Below are positions 15,118-22,533 of a stretch of 24,867 nt of DNA, piece by piece (position 1 is the first letter of the stretch; each line of letters begins with the position of its first letter). Made by a program: the position numbers and the translations under genes. The notes below the pieces were generated by a model, which saw nothing but the letters and a program-made list of their open reading frames with translations, was not told the DNA's origin and ran no database searches. This stretch comes from a virus: positions 1 through 24,867 of IMG/VR virus record IMGVR_UViG_3300032323_001134, one strand, 5' to 3'.

Positions 15118-16511
15118 AACCATCCAATCTAAGGTTATATGTAACACCTGAAGATTATCAAGTATTTGCTGGCCCAGACTGGCCAGCCTATAATGATTTC
15201 TTACAAGGCAATCGTTCAAGCATTCCTAAGATCCAGGAAGAGATTGAAACCATGATTGCCATGAAAAAGAAAGATGGTATCAAATTTCCTATTTCTACCA
15301 AAACTGCTTGCCAAAGTAAATGGACCTGGAGTACCATCTATCTTAATTGGTTATCTACAGCATCTTGTCATCGAGTAAGCCCAGTTCCATTTACATTGGA
15401 AGAATTTGATAATTTTCATAACATTCCTAAGAAATTACAAGATCGACAGCTGATGTTGGCCGGCGAATGGCCCACTGGTGGTTGCGAATATTGTCGGGTT
15501 ATAGAAGATGCTGGCGGGTGGAGTGACCGACATCACAATCTTGAAATAAGAGATCTCACACCGCCTGAATTAGAAAACAATCCCACTGCTATTGAAGTCA
15601 GCCCTCGCATAGTAGAGATATTTGCACAGAACACCTGTAACTTGCAATGTACCTATTGTAACAGTGGGTTGAGTTCAAAAATTGAGCAAGAGAATCAAAA
15701 GTTTGGTGAGTTTAATCAAGGTGGTGTGGTGATACCTGTGACCACTGTTCCTACTGTTACTAAAGAATACTTTGAAAAGTTTATGTCATGGTTAGACAAC
15801 AACATTCTAACCTTAAAACGATTGCATTTGCTAGGTGGGGAAACATTTATACAGCACGAGCTTATGAGTCGAGTGTTGGATGTTATAGAACGCAATCCCA
15901 ATCCTGAGTTACAGTTTTGTGTGTTTAGCAATCTCAATGTTCCCGACAAAGCCTGGAATCTATACATTCCTAGAATACAAGATTTACAACATCGCGGACA
16001 TATGAAAGTTTTTGATCTTACTGCCAGTATTGATTGCTGGGGAGCAGAAGCAGAGTATGCTAGATCTGGGTTGAATTTAGCCAAGTTTGAAGAACGTTTT
16101 GCCTGGGCAGCCAGTCAAGGGGCTTGGCTACGCCTCAATGCCAACCAAACTATAACTTGTCTTACTATGAAAACCATGCCAGAGCTAATTGAAAAATTGG
16201 CACATTACGGCAAAAATAAACATATTGGACATTACTTCCAGTTCTACACTGGACCGCACATGTTCCAACATCCTAATATCTATGCCTATGATTTTTGGGC
16301 TGACGCTTTTGATCGTGTGTTTAAGATCATGCCCAAAGATACCAGCGAACAACGTGAAGCCATTGATCGCATGACAGGCATGCAGAAATATTTACAAGTG
16401 TTTACACACAACAACACAGACGAGATTACAAAATTACACATCTATCTTGATGAATTAGATCGCCGTCGCGGAACCAATTGGAAAAATGTGTTTCCGTATC
16501 TAGATATCTAG
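15114..16511 (+). CDS. Twitch-type radical SAM protein
   Basis: This is a 465-residue protein. The radical SAM cluster motif is NTCNLQCTYCNS (C175, C179, C182). An N-terminal set of cysteines, SCHR (C85) and GGCEYC (C124, C127), is followed by E-D-A-G-G-W-S-D-R. This fits the N-terminal twitch-like auxiliary Fe-S site of a radical SAM subgroup frequent in aquatic phages. LHLLGGETFIQHE is the GGE SAM-binding strand. The C-terminal third is helical. It probably modifies a peptide or protein, as many twitch/SPASM enzymes do, but the substrate is not evident: no obvious precursor peptide is adjacent except perhaps the 19-codon ORF at 16514. Confidence 0.85.
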   Translation: MKPSNLRLYVTPEDYQVFAGPDWPAYNDFLQGNRSSIPKIQEEIETMIAMKKKDGIKFPISTKTACQSKWTWSTIYLNWLSTASCHRVSPVPFTLEEFDNFHNIPKKLQDRQLMLAGEWPTGGCEYCRVIEDAGGWSDRHHNLEIRDLTPPELENNPTAIEVSPRIVEIFAQNTCNLQCTYCNSGLSSKIEQENQKFGEFNQGGVVIPVTTVPTVTKEYFEKFMSWLDNNILTLKRLHLLGGETFIQHELMSRVLDVIERNPNPELQFCVFSNLNVPDKAWNLYIPRIQDLQHRGHMKVFDLTASIDCWGAEAEYARSGLNLAKFEERFAWAASQGAWLRLNANQTITCLTMKTMPELIEKLAHYGKNKHIGHYFQFYTGPHMFQHPNIYAYDFWADAFDRVFKIMPKDTSEQREAIDRMTGMQKYLQVFTHNNTDEITKLHIYLDELDRRRGTNWKNVFPYLDI

Positions 16512-16513
16512 CA

Positions 16514-16573
16514 ATGTCAAGACTTGATGTAGGTACACAGGCGGAACAAACATTTAATCTAGGAAGTAATTAG
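16514..16573 (+). CDS. Possible 19-residue mini-ORF between the radical SAM and cupin genes
   Basis: ATG 16514 begins 2 nt after the radical SAM stop and ends in TAG directly before the cupin ATG, so it fills the 62-nt gap exactly. The peptide (MSRLDVGTQAEQTFNLGSN) has no cysteine and no signal. There is no convincing ribosome binding site of its own, and AGGAAG (16561-16566) at its end serves the cupin. It may be a real small peptide, a gene remnant or chance. Confidence 0.25.
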   Translation: MSRLDVGTQAEQTFNLGSN

Positions 16574-16915
16574 ATGAAAAAATATACAACACACGACATT
16601 GGTGGAGAAATTGTTAAAAGCAACGAAGTTTATTTACTGCGAGACAACCGCGATCTAAATAACCTTGTGCTAAGTTCTACTCTGTTATACAGAGGACAAC
16701 AAACTCGCGGCCACAGGCATTCGGGTCAAGAAGAAGTTTATTTCTTTATACAAGGCTGGGGCAAGATGGTTGTGGGCAACGAGGATGACGAACCGTTTGA
16801 AGTTCGTGCTGGTGACATTGTATTGATTCCTGACGGTGCATTTCACAGGGTAATAAACACAGGAGATCAAAACCTGTTGTTTAACTGTGTGTTTGATGGT
16901 AAAAGGAATCATTGA
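16574..16915 (+). CDS. Single-domain cupin
   Basis: The 113-residue protein has ribosome binding site AGGAAG 7 nt upstream. Cupin motif 1 is GHRHSGQEEVYFFIQG (46-61), giving metal ligands H47, H49 and E54. Motif 2 is GDIVLIPDGAFHRVINTG (80-97), giving H91. There is no extra domain. The arrangement resembles mannose-6-phosphate isomerase-like or sugar-binding cupins, and a sugar isomerase or epimerase role would suit the glycan genes, but other cupin activities remain open. The stop shares its last base with the ATG of the small membrane protein at 16915. Confidence 0.88.
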   Translation: MKKYTTHDIGGEIVKSNEVYLLRDNRDLNNLVLSSTLLYRGQQTRGHRHSGQEEVYFFIQGWGKMVVGNEDDEPFEVRAGDIVLIPDGAFHRVINTGDQNLLFNCVFDGKRNH

Positions 16916-17076
16916 TGTTCAGAAAGTTTTGGAGACTTTGGGCAAAAAGTTTAGGTGAAAAAGCAGGTGTAAATCGGCAAGAAGCCGATCGTATTGCTTG
17001 CATTAGAACAGTGATTGTGTTAACATACATAATCACTAACATTTTTATTGTAGCAGGCGTTATAAGGCATTGGTAA
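16915..17076 (+). CDS. Small single-pass membrane protein (53 residues)
   Basis: The ATG overlaps the cupin stop by one base (TGATG) and the TAA ends directly before the queE ATG. The protein begins with a basic, aromatic head (MFRKFWRLWAKSLGEKAG), continues with an acidic/Arg linker and then a hydrophobic helix of about 20 residues (TVIVLTYIITNIFIVAGV) ending IRHW. By the positive-inside rule the N-terminus faces the cytoplasm. Perfect packing between two real genes and the clear composition change argue that it is genuine. Similar short proteins occur in T4-like aquatic phages. The function is unknown; it might act at the host membrane or in lysis control. Confidence 0.75.
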   Translation: MFRKFWRLWAKSLGEKAGVNRQEADRIACIRTVIVLTYIITNIFIVAGVIRHW

Positions 17077-17958
17077 ATGGAAAAAATTACATACACAGAA
17101 ATATTTTATAGTTTGCAAGGCGAAGGCAAGTGGGCCGGAGTACCCAGTGTGTTCTTTCGCACATATGGCTGTAACTTCCGTTGCAAGAAGTTTGGTCGAC
17201 CTAGAGATGAAAACATTGAAGGACATAATCCTGAAGTTGTGGAGATCATCAAGAACATTGACAAGTATAACAAGTTTGAAGACTTGCCATTGGTGACGTC
17301 TGGTTGCGATACTTACGCCAGTATCTATCCTGAGTTCAAAAGATTCAATGATCAAGATCCTGTGGATATCATTGCCAACAAGATGCATGATCTCATACCT
17401 AACAATCGTTGGGATCAAGGCACAGGCGATGCTGTACATCTTGTTATCACAGGTGGAGAACCTTTGCTGGGCTATCAACAACTGTATCCTGAGTTGTTGG
17501 AATACTGTCGCAAGGCTGGCCTGCGTGATCTTACCTTTGAAACCAACGGTAGTCAAGAACTGTATCCGGAAGTTCGCGACTACTTATTTGAAGAGTTTAC
17601 ACGTCACGGTCGTGACTATGATCGATTGACATTCAGTGTAAGTCCCAAACTACCTTGCTCGGGTGAGAAGTGGGAAACAGCAATCAATCCTCAAGTGGTC
17701 AAGAGCTATGAAATGATTGGCTACACTTATCTTAAGTTTGTGGTGGCCACACGTGAAGATGTAGCTGATGCTGAACGTGCTGTAGAAGAATACAGGCATG
17801 CTGGCTTTGGTGGTCCTGTGTATTTAATGCCTGTAGGCGGTGTTCCGCAAGTGTATAACTTGAACACACAAGAAGTAGCAACCATGGCCCTAGAACGCGG
17901 TTGGCGTTACAGTCCCAGATTGCAAGTAGATATTTGGCGCAACGCCTGGGGCACTTGA
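17077..17958 (+). CDS. queE: 7-carboxy-7-deazaguanine synthase (QueE), phage type with insertion
   Basis: This 293-residue protein is longer than bacterial QueE (about 220). The N-terminus TYTEIFYSLQGEGKWAGVPSVFFR (5-28) is the hallmark QueE start. The radical SAM cysteines are C32 and C36 (GCNFRC) and C77 (SGCDTYAS): the C-x3-C-x2-C motif is opened by 40 residues between the second and third Cys, while the family's C-D-T is kept. VITGGEPLL supplies the SAM-binding GGE. LTFETNGS and SVSPKLPCSG follow as in the family. It turns 6-carboxy-tetrahydropterin into 7-carboxy-7-deazaguanine. It follows the membrane gene with no gap. Confidence 0.88.
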   Translation: MEKITYTEIFYSLQGEGKWAGVPSVFFRTYGCNFRCKKFGRPRDENIEGHNPEVVEIIKNIDKYNKFEDLPLVTSGCDTYASIYPEFKRFNDQDPVDIIANKMHDLIPNNRWDQGTGDAVHLVITGGEPLLGYQQLYPELLEYCRKAGLRDLTFETNGSQELYPEVRDYLFEEFTRHGRDYDRLTFSVSPKLPCSGEKWETAINPQVVKSYEMIGYTYLKFVVATREDVADAERAVEEYRHAGFGGPVYLMPVGGVPQVYNLNTQEVATMALERGWRYSPRLQVDIWRNAWGT

Positions 17959-18441
17959 TTGAAAAACAACCGAGCCAAAGGTCAAAACAGCTTTGACGTT
18001 GTTACTGGCAACGTAGTAGTTGAGTTTTTTAATCGGAACATTACACCGTATCCTACAGAGTCCGGTGGGCCTAAGTTTGATCTTGTACCAGTTGAAAAAC
18101 AAAAAGACATCATGGTCAATGTGGCCAGGATGCATGCCCAACAAGAATACAATCGTATCTCTGAGTTAGTGGCAGTGTTGCAACGCCAAGCCGCTGGCAT
18201 TAAACGTCGCCTAGACATCACAGACATGGTACACGGTGCCTATTACCAATTTCAAACCTACCATGGAAAGCCTTATTGGTTGGCGCAAGACCTGCGTCAC
18301 GACAGAATCATACTCACACATCTTGGCCCCAGCGACTGGAGCACAGGCGCACCTGAGAGTTATCAATACATAGCCAGAGTCAAGTGGATGGGCGACTACA
18401 CCTGGTGTGAAATAGACGAGCAAGGAAACATTGTAGAATGA
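17959..18441 (+). CDS. Conserved phage protein, possibly DUF2452-type
   Basis: This 160-residue protein starts at TTG immediately after the queE stop; this start has no clear ribosome binding site. No better start is evident because the conserved-looking part (NITPYPTESGGPKFDLVPVE) begins around residue 27. A long helix with many Arg and Gln (NVARMHAQQEYNRISELVAV, on to KRRLDI) is followed by beta-strands with aromatics (YYQFQTYHGKPYWLAQD). This helix-then-beta layout, with the P-Y-P and G-P-x-F-D-L signature, fits DUF2452-like proteins often found in T4-like phages. The function is unknown. It overlaps the next gene by 4 nt. Confidence 0.75.
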   Translation: MKNNRAKGQNSFDVVTGNVVVEFFNRNITPYPTESGGPKFDLVPVEKQKDIMVNVARMHAQQEYNRISELVAVLQRQAAGIKRRLDITDMVHGAYYQFQTYHGKPYWLAQDLRHDRIILTHLGPSDWSTGAPESYQYIARVKWMGDYTWCEIDEQGNIVE

Positions 18442-19148
18442 CCGTAATGTTTAATGGTTGCAGTTTTGTAGAACAAAGTCACCTTGAGCTAGAAAATGAT
18501 AACTGGCGCCAGCAATACTGGCCAGCGTTGGTATTTGAGTCTCATGACAACATAGCGGCGTCAGGAGCATCAAACACAAGGATTTTTCGCACAACCATAG
18601 ACTATCTTTACACACATTCTCCCGATGTTGTTGTACTAGGGTGGACAGGTCTAGATCGAGAAGAATTGCCTTGCGCCAATGGAGATCGTATGAGGCTCAG
18701 AGCAGATTGCACTAGTTTTGAAAATGATCAAGACTCTATCACTAGGCAAGTACACAAAACATGGTATGTAGAAAATCACAACGAGTGGCTGAGCTTTGAA
18801 CAATTAGTGCAACAGATATTGATTGTACAGGATCTATGCCGTATGCGTAACATCACTTGCTGGATGTTCAATGCGTTTCATCACAATTATATCGCGTATC
18901 CAAGCCAGCCCTTACAACACAATTTCAATGTAAAAAATAAAAAATGGTTTCACAAAAGACTAGTTGATCTTGATCGAATCAAACAGTTAGTGTCGCAGAT
19001 AAATTTAGATCGCTGGATTTGGCCGCCAAAAACAACCCTGGCTCAATGGGCGCAGATTCAGGGGCTAAATTTTGAAAGTCATGGACACCCTTCAATGTCA
19101 GCTCAATCGGTCATAGCTAATTTTATAAAGAGTCGAATCAATGAGTAA
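18438..19148 (+). CDS. SGNH-hydrolase-like protein (copy 1)
   Basis: In this 236-residue protein, block I is VMFNGCSFVE with Ser9, where classic GDSL enzymes have G-D-S. SGASNTRIFRTTIDYL resembles block II. VVVLGWTGLDREE is the next strand. MFNAFHHN may be block III, and the late ESHGHPSMSAQS has the His of block V. The paralogue at 20379 shows the same order, with NGDSHT at the same residue number. Such proteins are likely esterases or acyl-transferases acting on glycans or lipids, but catalytic identity is inferred. Secretion is not indicated, as no signal peptide is present. Confidence 0.6.
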   Translation: MTVMFNGCSFVEQSHLELENDNWRQQYWPALVFESHDNIAASGASNTRIFRTTIDYLYTHSPDVVVLGWTGLDREELPCANGDRMRLRADCTSFENDQDSITRQVHKTWYVENHNEWLSFEQLVQQILIVQDLCRMRNITCWMFNAFHHNYIAYPSQPLQHNFNVKNKKWFHKRLVDLDRIKQLVSQINLDRWIWPPKTTLAQWAQIQGLNFESHGHPSMSAQSVIANFIKSRINE

Positions 19149-19506
19149 AATATATGTGGAGCCGCCAGATCATCGTGCCAAGATAGTGTACGAAATTGAA
19201 GAGCCTGATGGCGGGTGGCGCAGGGTGTTTACTGACGAAGATCGACGACAACTTAGACCCATTGCTGAAACTCTGGCCATGCTGGATGGCAATGCTTTCT
19301 TTGGCATTGACCCTGATCACTACAAAAGCTATCTCACAGAAGCTGATGCTGTGTATCGTAGCAATGGCGGCGATACTGGCTGGGCATCAACAGCAAGTTG
19401 GATACAGGATTTTAAGATGATACAAGAAGATCCTACACTCAAGGACGCTTACGATAAATTACAAGTGTTACTGGAACTCAAGAGGAAAGAAAATGGGCAT
19501 ATTTGA
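19141..19506 (+). CDS. Conserved phage protein, unknown function
   Basis: The 121-residue protein starts 8 nt inside the previous gene and overlaps the next by 14 nt. It contains an acidic, Gly/Trp-bearing strand region (IEEPDGGWRRVFTDEDRRQL), a helix with AETLAMLDGN, and TGWASTASWIQDF towards the end. It looks soluble and mixed alpha/beta. No catalytic motif or known domain was recognised. It belongs to the run of small genes typical of T4-like phage cores. Confidence 0.72.
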   Translation: MSKIYVEPPDHRAKIVYEIEEPDGGWRRVFTDEDRRQLRPIAETLAMLDGNAFFGIDPDHYKSYLTEADAVYRSNGGDTGWASTASWIQDFKMIQEDPTLKDAYDKLQVLLELKRKENGHI

Positions 19507-19909
19507 TCTGTTCAAAAGAAATAAAAATGTTAGCAACATTGTGGATTCTAAAGAAAAAGTAGAAGAAGGTATAAAAAAGTCCGCAGAACCTGCAAAAAGT
19601 AAGAAAAAGTCTGAGAAAGACATTGCCACAGAAAAGGGCGAGCCATACATTGCCATACTCAGCATGGATGTGGACCCCGAAGACATCAACTCAGGTGCGT
19701 TTGAGTTTGACTGGAATGACAAGTTCATAGCCAATCTATCCCGTGCTGGGTATCAAGGTAAAACTGATGCTGATCTAGTGGATCAGTGGTTTCAGGCAGT
19801 GTGTCGCAATGTAGTGTTGGAAACCTTTGAACAATACGAAGCCATGAACAACGACAGTCGCTATATGCAAAGCAGAGACCTAGGTGGTGGTAGGAGAGAA
19901 GTGGGATGA
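19493..19909 (+). CDS. Conserved phage protein with Lys-rich N-terminal linker
   Basis: In this 138-residue protein, MGIFDLFKRNK is an amphipathic start, followed by a Lys/Glu/Ser-rich low-complexity stretch (about 12-50). A folded domain follows: YIAILSMDVDPEDINSGAFE, then FDWNDKFIANLSRAGYQG and VDQWFQAVCRNVVLETFEQY, ending RDLGGGRREVG. The folded part resembles a small conserved protein of T4-like aquatic phages. The function is unknown. The hydrophobic/basic N-terminus could touch a membrane or a partner protein. Confidence 0.75.
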   Translation: MGIFDLFKRNKNVSNIVDSKEKVEEGIKKSAEPAKSKKKSEKDIATEKGEPYIAILSMDVDPEDINSGAFEFDWNDKFIANLSRAGYQGKTDADLVDQWFQAVCRNVVLETFEQYEAMNNDSRYMQSRDLGGGRREVG

Positions 19910-20382
19910 TATTCAATCATATCAAACAACTGCATGCCGAAGGAAAAAAGATCGGCATCACCTTCAGTACCTTTGACATGTTACATGCCGGCCATATTGC
20001 TATGTTAAGCGAAGCCAAAAATCACTGCGATTATCTAATCTGTGGATTACAAACTGATCCCACAATTGATAGACCTGACACCAAGAATCGACCTGTGCAA
20101 AGCATAGTGGAACGTCAAATACAATTGGCCGCTTGCCGTTATGTGGATGAGGTTGTGGTGTATCAAACTGAACAAGACCTAGTGGATCTGTTGCTGATTC
20201 TTCCTTTGGATGTGCGTATCCTGGGTGTAGAATACGAGGACAAAGATTTTTCTGGCAAGCGCGAGTGCTATCAGCGCAATATTGAAATTGTGTTCAATGG
20301 TCGTGATCATTCATTCTCGTCCAGCAGTTTACGCAAACGTGTGGTCGAAGCAGAAACATTCAAGGCACTTAAACAGCAATGA
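19906..20382 (+). CDS. Cytidylyltransferase-like nucleotidyltransferase
   Basis: In this 158-residue protein, IGITFSTFDMLHAGHIAML (16-34) contains the H-x-G-H motif (HAGH, 27-30) of the nucleotidyltransferase superfamily. The family's lysine-type switch is GKRECY, and the closing motif FSSSSLRKRV (137-146) matches the I-S-S-T-x-L-R end of glycerol-3-phosphate cytidylyltransferase and HldE-type adenylyltransferase domains. The length is right for a single catalytic domain. It would activate a phosphorylated alcohol or sugar as a CDP or ADP derivative. Flanked on both sides by SGNH-like proteins (overlaps of 4 nt downstream, 4 nt upstream), it probably feeds glycan or lipid decoration. Confidence 0.85.
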   Translation: MIFNHIKQLHAEGKKIGITFSTFDMLHAGHIAMLSEAKNHCDYLICGLQTDPTIDRPDTKNRPVQSIVERQIQLAACRYVDEVVVYQTEQDLVDLLLILPLDVRILGVEYEDKDFSGKRECYQRNIEIVFNGRDHSFSSSSLRKRVVEAETFKALKQQ

Positions 20383-21083
20383 TACTGTATGTCAACGGAG
20401 ACAGTCACACCGCAGCCGCAGAAGCTGTAAATGCCCATGCATTTGCCATGGACGATGGTCAACTGTTTTATCAAGGCCGAGCACCACACCCTGACAATCT
20501 AGCAGTGAGTTGGGGCCGCACTTTAGCTGACGTTGCCAAGGCTGTGTTTAAGTGCGAAGCAGAAAGCGCCAGCTCCAATGATCGTATTCTGCGCACTACC
20601 CGTGCCTGGATTGATGCTAACCCGCAGGACTGGTACCGCACTGTAATGATCATACAGTGGTCAACCTGGGAGCGTGAAGAATGGGAGCATGCTGGCACTT
20701 ATTATCAAGTCAATGCATCAGGTACAGATTCAGTACCTCAGGAACTACAGGAACGATATCGTAACTACATTCTTGGTATAGACTGGCAAGCTCGAGCTCA
20801 AGATGCCCATGATAAGATTTGGGCGTTTCATCAAGAGCTTGAAGAAAAGAATATTCCGCATGTGTTCTTTAATGGCAATAATGATTTTTCTGCAATAACG
20901 GAAAGAAAAGACTGGGGTGCTAGTTATATTGGGCCTTACCATCCGGATCAGACTTTTCATGCCATATTAACCAAAAATGGGCATGACACGGTAGCACCCA
21001 ATTCTTGGCATTTTGGTAAAATGGCTCATAGCTTTTGGGCTCGTTTTATGTTACAATATTGTATCAATAACAAATTTCTGTGA
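20379..21083 (+). CDS. SGNH-hydrolase-like protein (copy 2)
   Basis: In this 234-residue protein, block I is LYVNGDSHT with Ser9 in an intact G-D-S. SASSNDRILRTTRAW parallels SGASNTRIFRTTIDY of the copy at 18438. Then come MIIQWSTWEREEW, the strand-loop VFFNGNNDFS (block III Asn), and PNSWHFGKMAH near the end (block V His). No signal peptide is present. It is likely an intracellular esterase or acyltransferase-like enzyme. Substrate is not shown, but its place beside a nucleotidyltransferase suggests glycan or lipid work. It overlaps the RNase H start by 4 nt. Confidence 0.65.
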   Translation: MILYVNGDSHTAAAEAVNAHAFAMDDGQLFYQGRAPHPDNLAVSWGRTLADVAKAVFKCEAESASSNDRILRTTRAWIDANPQDWYRTVMIIQWSTWEREEWEHAGTYYQVNASGTDSVPQELQERYRNYILGIDWQARAQDAHDKIWAFHQELEEKNIPHVFFNGNNDFSAITERKDWGASYIGPYHPDQTFHAILTKNGHDTVAPNSWHFGKMAHSFWARFMLQYCINNKFL

Positions 21084-22090
21084 GCTCTATGCGCTACTTA
21101 CTAATCGATACTGCCAATATGTTTTTCCGAGCTCGTCACGTGGCTTTCCGTGCTGAAGATCCGTGGGAAAAAGTAGGCTATGCTCTGCACATCACACTCA
21201 GTGCTGTGAACAAAGTGTTTAATAAATTTCAAGCAGATCATGTGGTGTTTGCATTGGAAGGACGTAGCTGGCGTAAGGATTACTATGCTCCTTACAAAAA
21301 GAATCGCAGTGATGCTCGTGCCGCACACACCGAAAAAGAAGCCGAGGAAGACAAGCTGTTCTGGGAAACCTTTGACATGTTCAAAGAGTACTTGGAAAAG
21401 CGTACCAACTGTTCTGTTATTCGTGAACCCAATGCCGAAGCAGATGATGTCATTGCACGTTGGATTGCCTTGCACCCACAAGATGAACATTATATTATTT
21501 CCAGCGACACAGACTTTGTGCAACTATTATCAGAAAATGTACATCAATACAACGGCATTACCGACGAATTACTCACTATCAAGGGTATCTTTGATGCCAA
21601 GGGCAAAGAAGTAATTGACAAGAAAACAAAAGAGCCAAAACGAATTCCTGATCCTGAGTGGCTGTTGTTTGAAAAATGCATGCGTGGTGACACCAGTGAC
21701 AATGTGTTCTCTGCTTTTCCTGGAGTGCGTACCAAAGGTACTAAAAACAAAGTGGGCTTGCAAGAAGCCTTTGCAGATCGTGGCAGCAAAGGCTATAACT
21801 GGAACAACATGATGTTACAACGCTGGACTGATCACAACGGCGAAGAGCATCGTGTGTTGGACGATTATAATCGTAATCGCAGTTTGATTGATTTGACTGC
21901 ACAGCCCGATGCTGTAAAAGCGGCAGTGGACTCTGCTATTTGTGAGCAGATTTCACACAAAGATGTAGGGCAAGTTGGCAGTCACTTCATGAAATTCTGC
22001 GGTAAATATGAGTTGAATCGAGCCAGCGAAAATGCCGAACAATTTGGACGGTGGCTCAATAAAACGTATCAAGGAGTGTTGAATAAATGA
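21080..22090 (+). CDS. T4-type RNase H / 5'-3' exonuclease
   Basis: This 336-residue protein has the FEN/5'-exonuclease fold. Metal-binding acids appear in order: LLIDTANMFFRARH (D10), EPNAEADDVIARW (E120, D122, D123), SSDTDFVQLL (D143, D145) and MRGDTSDNVFSAFPGV (D204, D207), which leads into the helix-hairpin-helix region. Basic KDYYAPYKKNR (66-76) matches the arch that threads DNA. In T4 the homologue removes RNA primers from lagging strands. The start could be GTG 21080 (GTGA overlap, used here) or ATG 21089, which gives MRYLLIDTANMF. This is the best core-genome marker of a T4-like phage in the window. Confidence 0.88.
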   Translation: MSSMRYLLIDTANMFFRARHVAFRAEDPWEKVGYALHITLSAVNKVFNKFQADHVVFALEGRSWRKDYYAPYKKNRSDARAAHTEKEAEEDKLFWETFDMFKEYLEKRTNCSVIREPNAEADDVIARWIALHPQDEHYIISSDTDFVQLLSENVHQYNGITDELLTIKGIFDAKGKEVIDKKTKEPKRIPDPEWLLFEKCMRGDTSDNVFSAFPGVRTKGTKNKVGLQEAFADRGSKGYNWNNMMLQRWTDHNGEEHRVLDDYNRNRSLIDLTAQPDAVKAAVDSAICEQISHKDVGQVGSHFMKFCGKYELNRASENAEQFGRWLNKTYQGVLNK

Positions 22091-22533
22091 TTCTAGCAAA
22101 ACCTGTTGTAGCAAACAAATACTGGATTCTAAAAGAAAATGATGCAAAAATAGGATCTGTTGAGGTGACCAATAATGGTTCTTTCACTGTGCGTATGTAC
22201 AACGACCAGCAAGAATTCAAGACCATTAAGACCATAAAGAACAAGACGCAGATCTTTTTCGAAGACCCTCCGGAAAAAAAGAAGCAAAAGAAAGAACATG
22301 CAGTCAATGGATTTGCCACTGATGCCATGCCCTACAATGCCATTTACGATGTACAACGCAGATTGCCCATTTATACCAAACAAAAGAAATCTAAATCATG
22401 GTTTGCGGCTGGTTGGTATCAAATTGAAATCAATGGTCGTTGGGAAACAGAATTCTGCCCCAAACTGATTTTGTTACAACGCTATGACTATCGTGGCCCT
22501 GCACATGCGGCTGATCAGTTTGTGTTCCAGTAA
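22087..22533 (+). CDS. Conserved T4-like phage protein, unknown function
   Basis: In this 148-residue protein, the N-terminal half forms short beta-strands (NKYWILKENDAKIGSVEV). A highly basic linker (EKKKQKKEH, about 63-71) follows. The rest has aromatic strands (YTKQKKSKSWFAAGWYQIEI) ending VFQ. The basic linker suggests nucleic-acid or RNase H contact, but that is inference. It is coupled to RNase H by a 4-nt overlap and shares one base with the next gene. Proteins of this look sit next to RNase H in T4-like aquatic phages. No named domain. Confidence 0.78.
   Translation: MILAKPVVANKYWILKENDAKIGSVEVTNNGSFTVRMYNDQQEFKTIKTIKNKTQIFFEDPPEKKKQKKEHAVNGFATDAMPYNAIYDVQRRLPIYTKQKKSKSWFAAGWYQIEINGRWETEFCPKLILLQRYDYRGPAHAADQFVFQ

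Noticed and set aside
16652-16666. Exact 15-mer GATCTAAATAACCTT shared with the folE leader (6492-6506)
   Set aside because: It is coding inside the cupin gene, and one AT-rich 15-mer pair is not surprising in a window of this size.
16685-16912. Minus-strand ORF over the cupin gene
   Set aside because: The sense strand has complete cupin motifs and the antisense frame has no recognisable features.
17020-17556. Minus-strand 178-codon ORF over queE
   Set aside because: It is antisense to a clear QueE and shows no domain; it is a by-product of the sense codon pattern.
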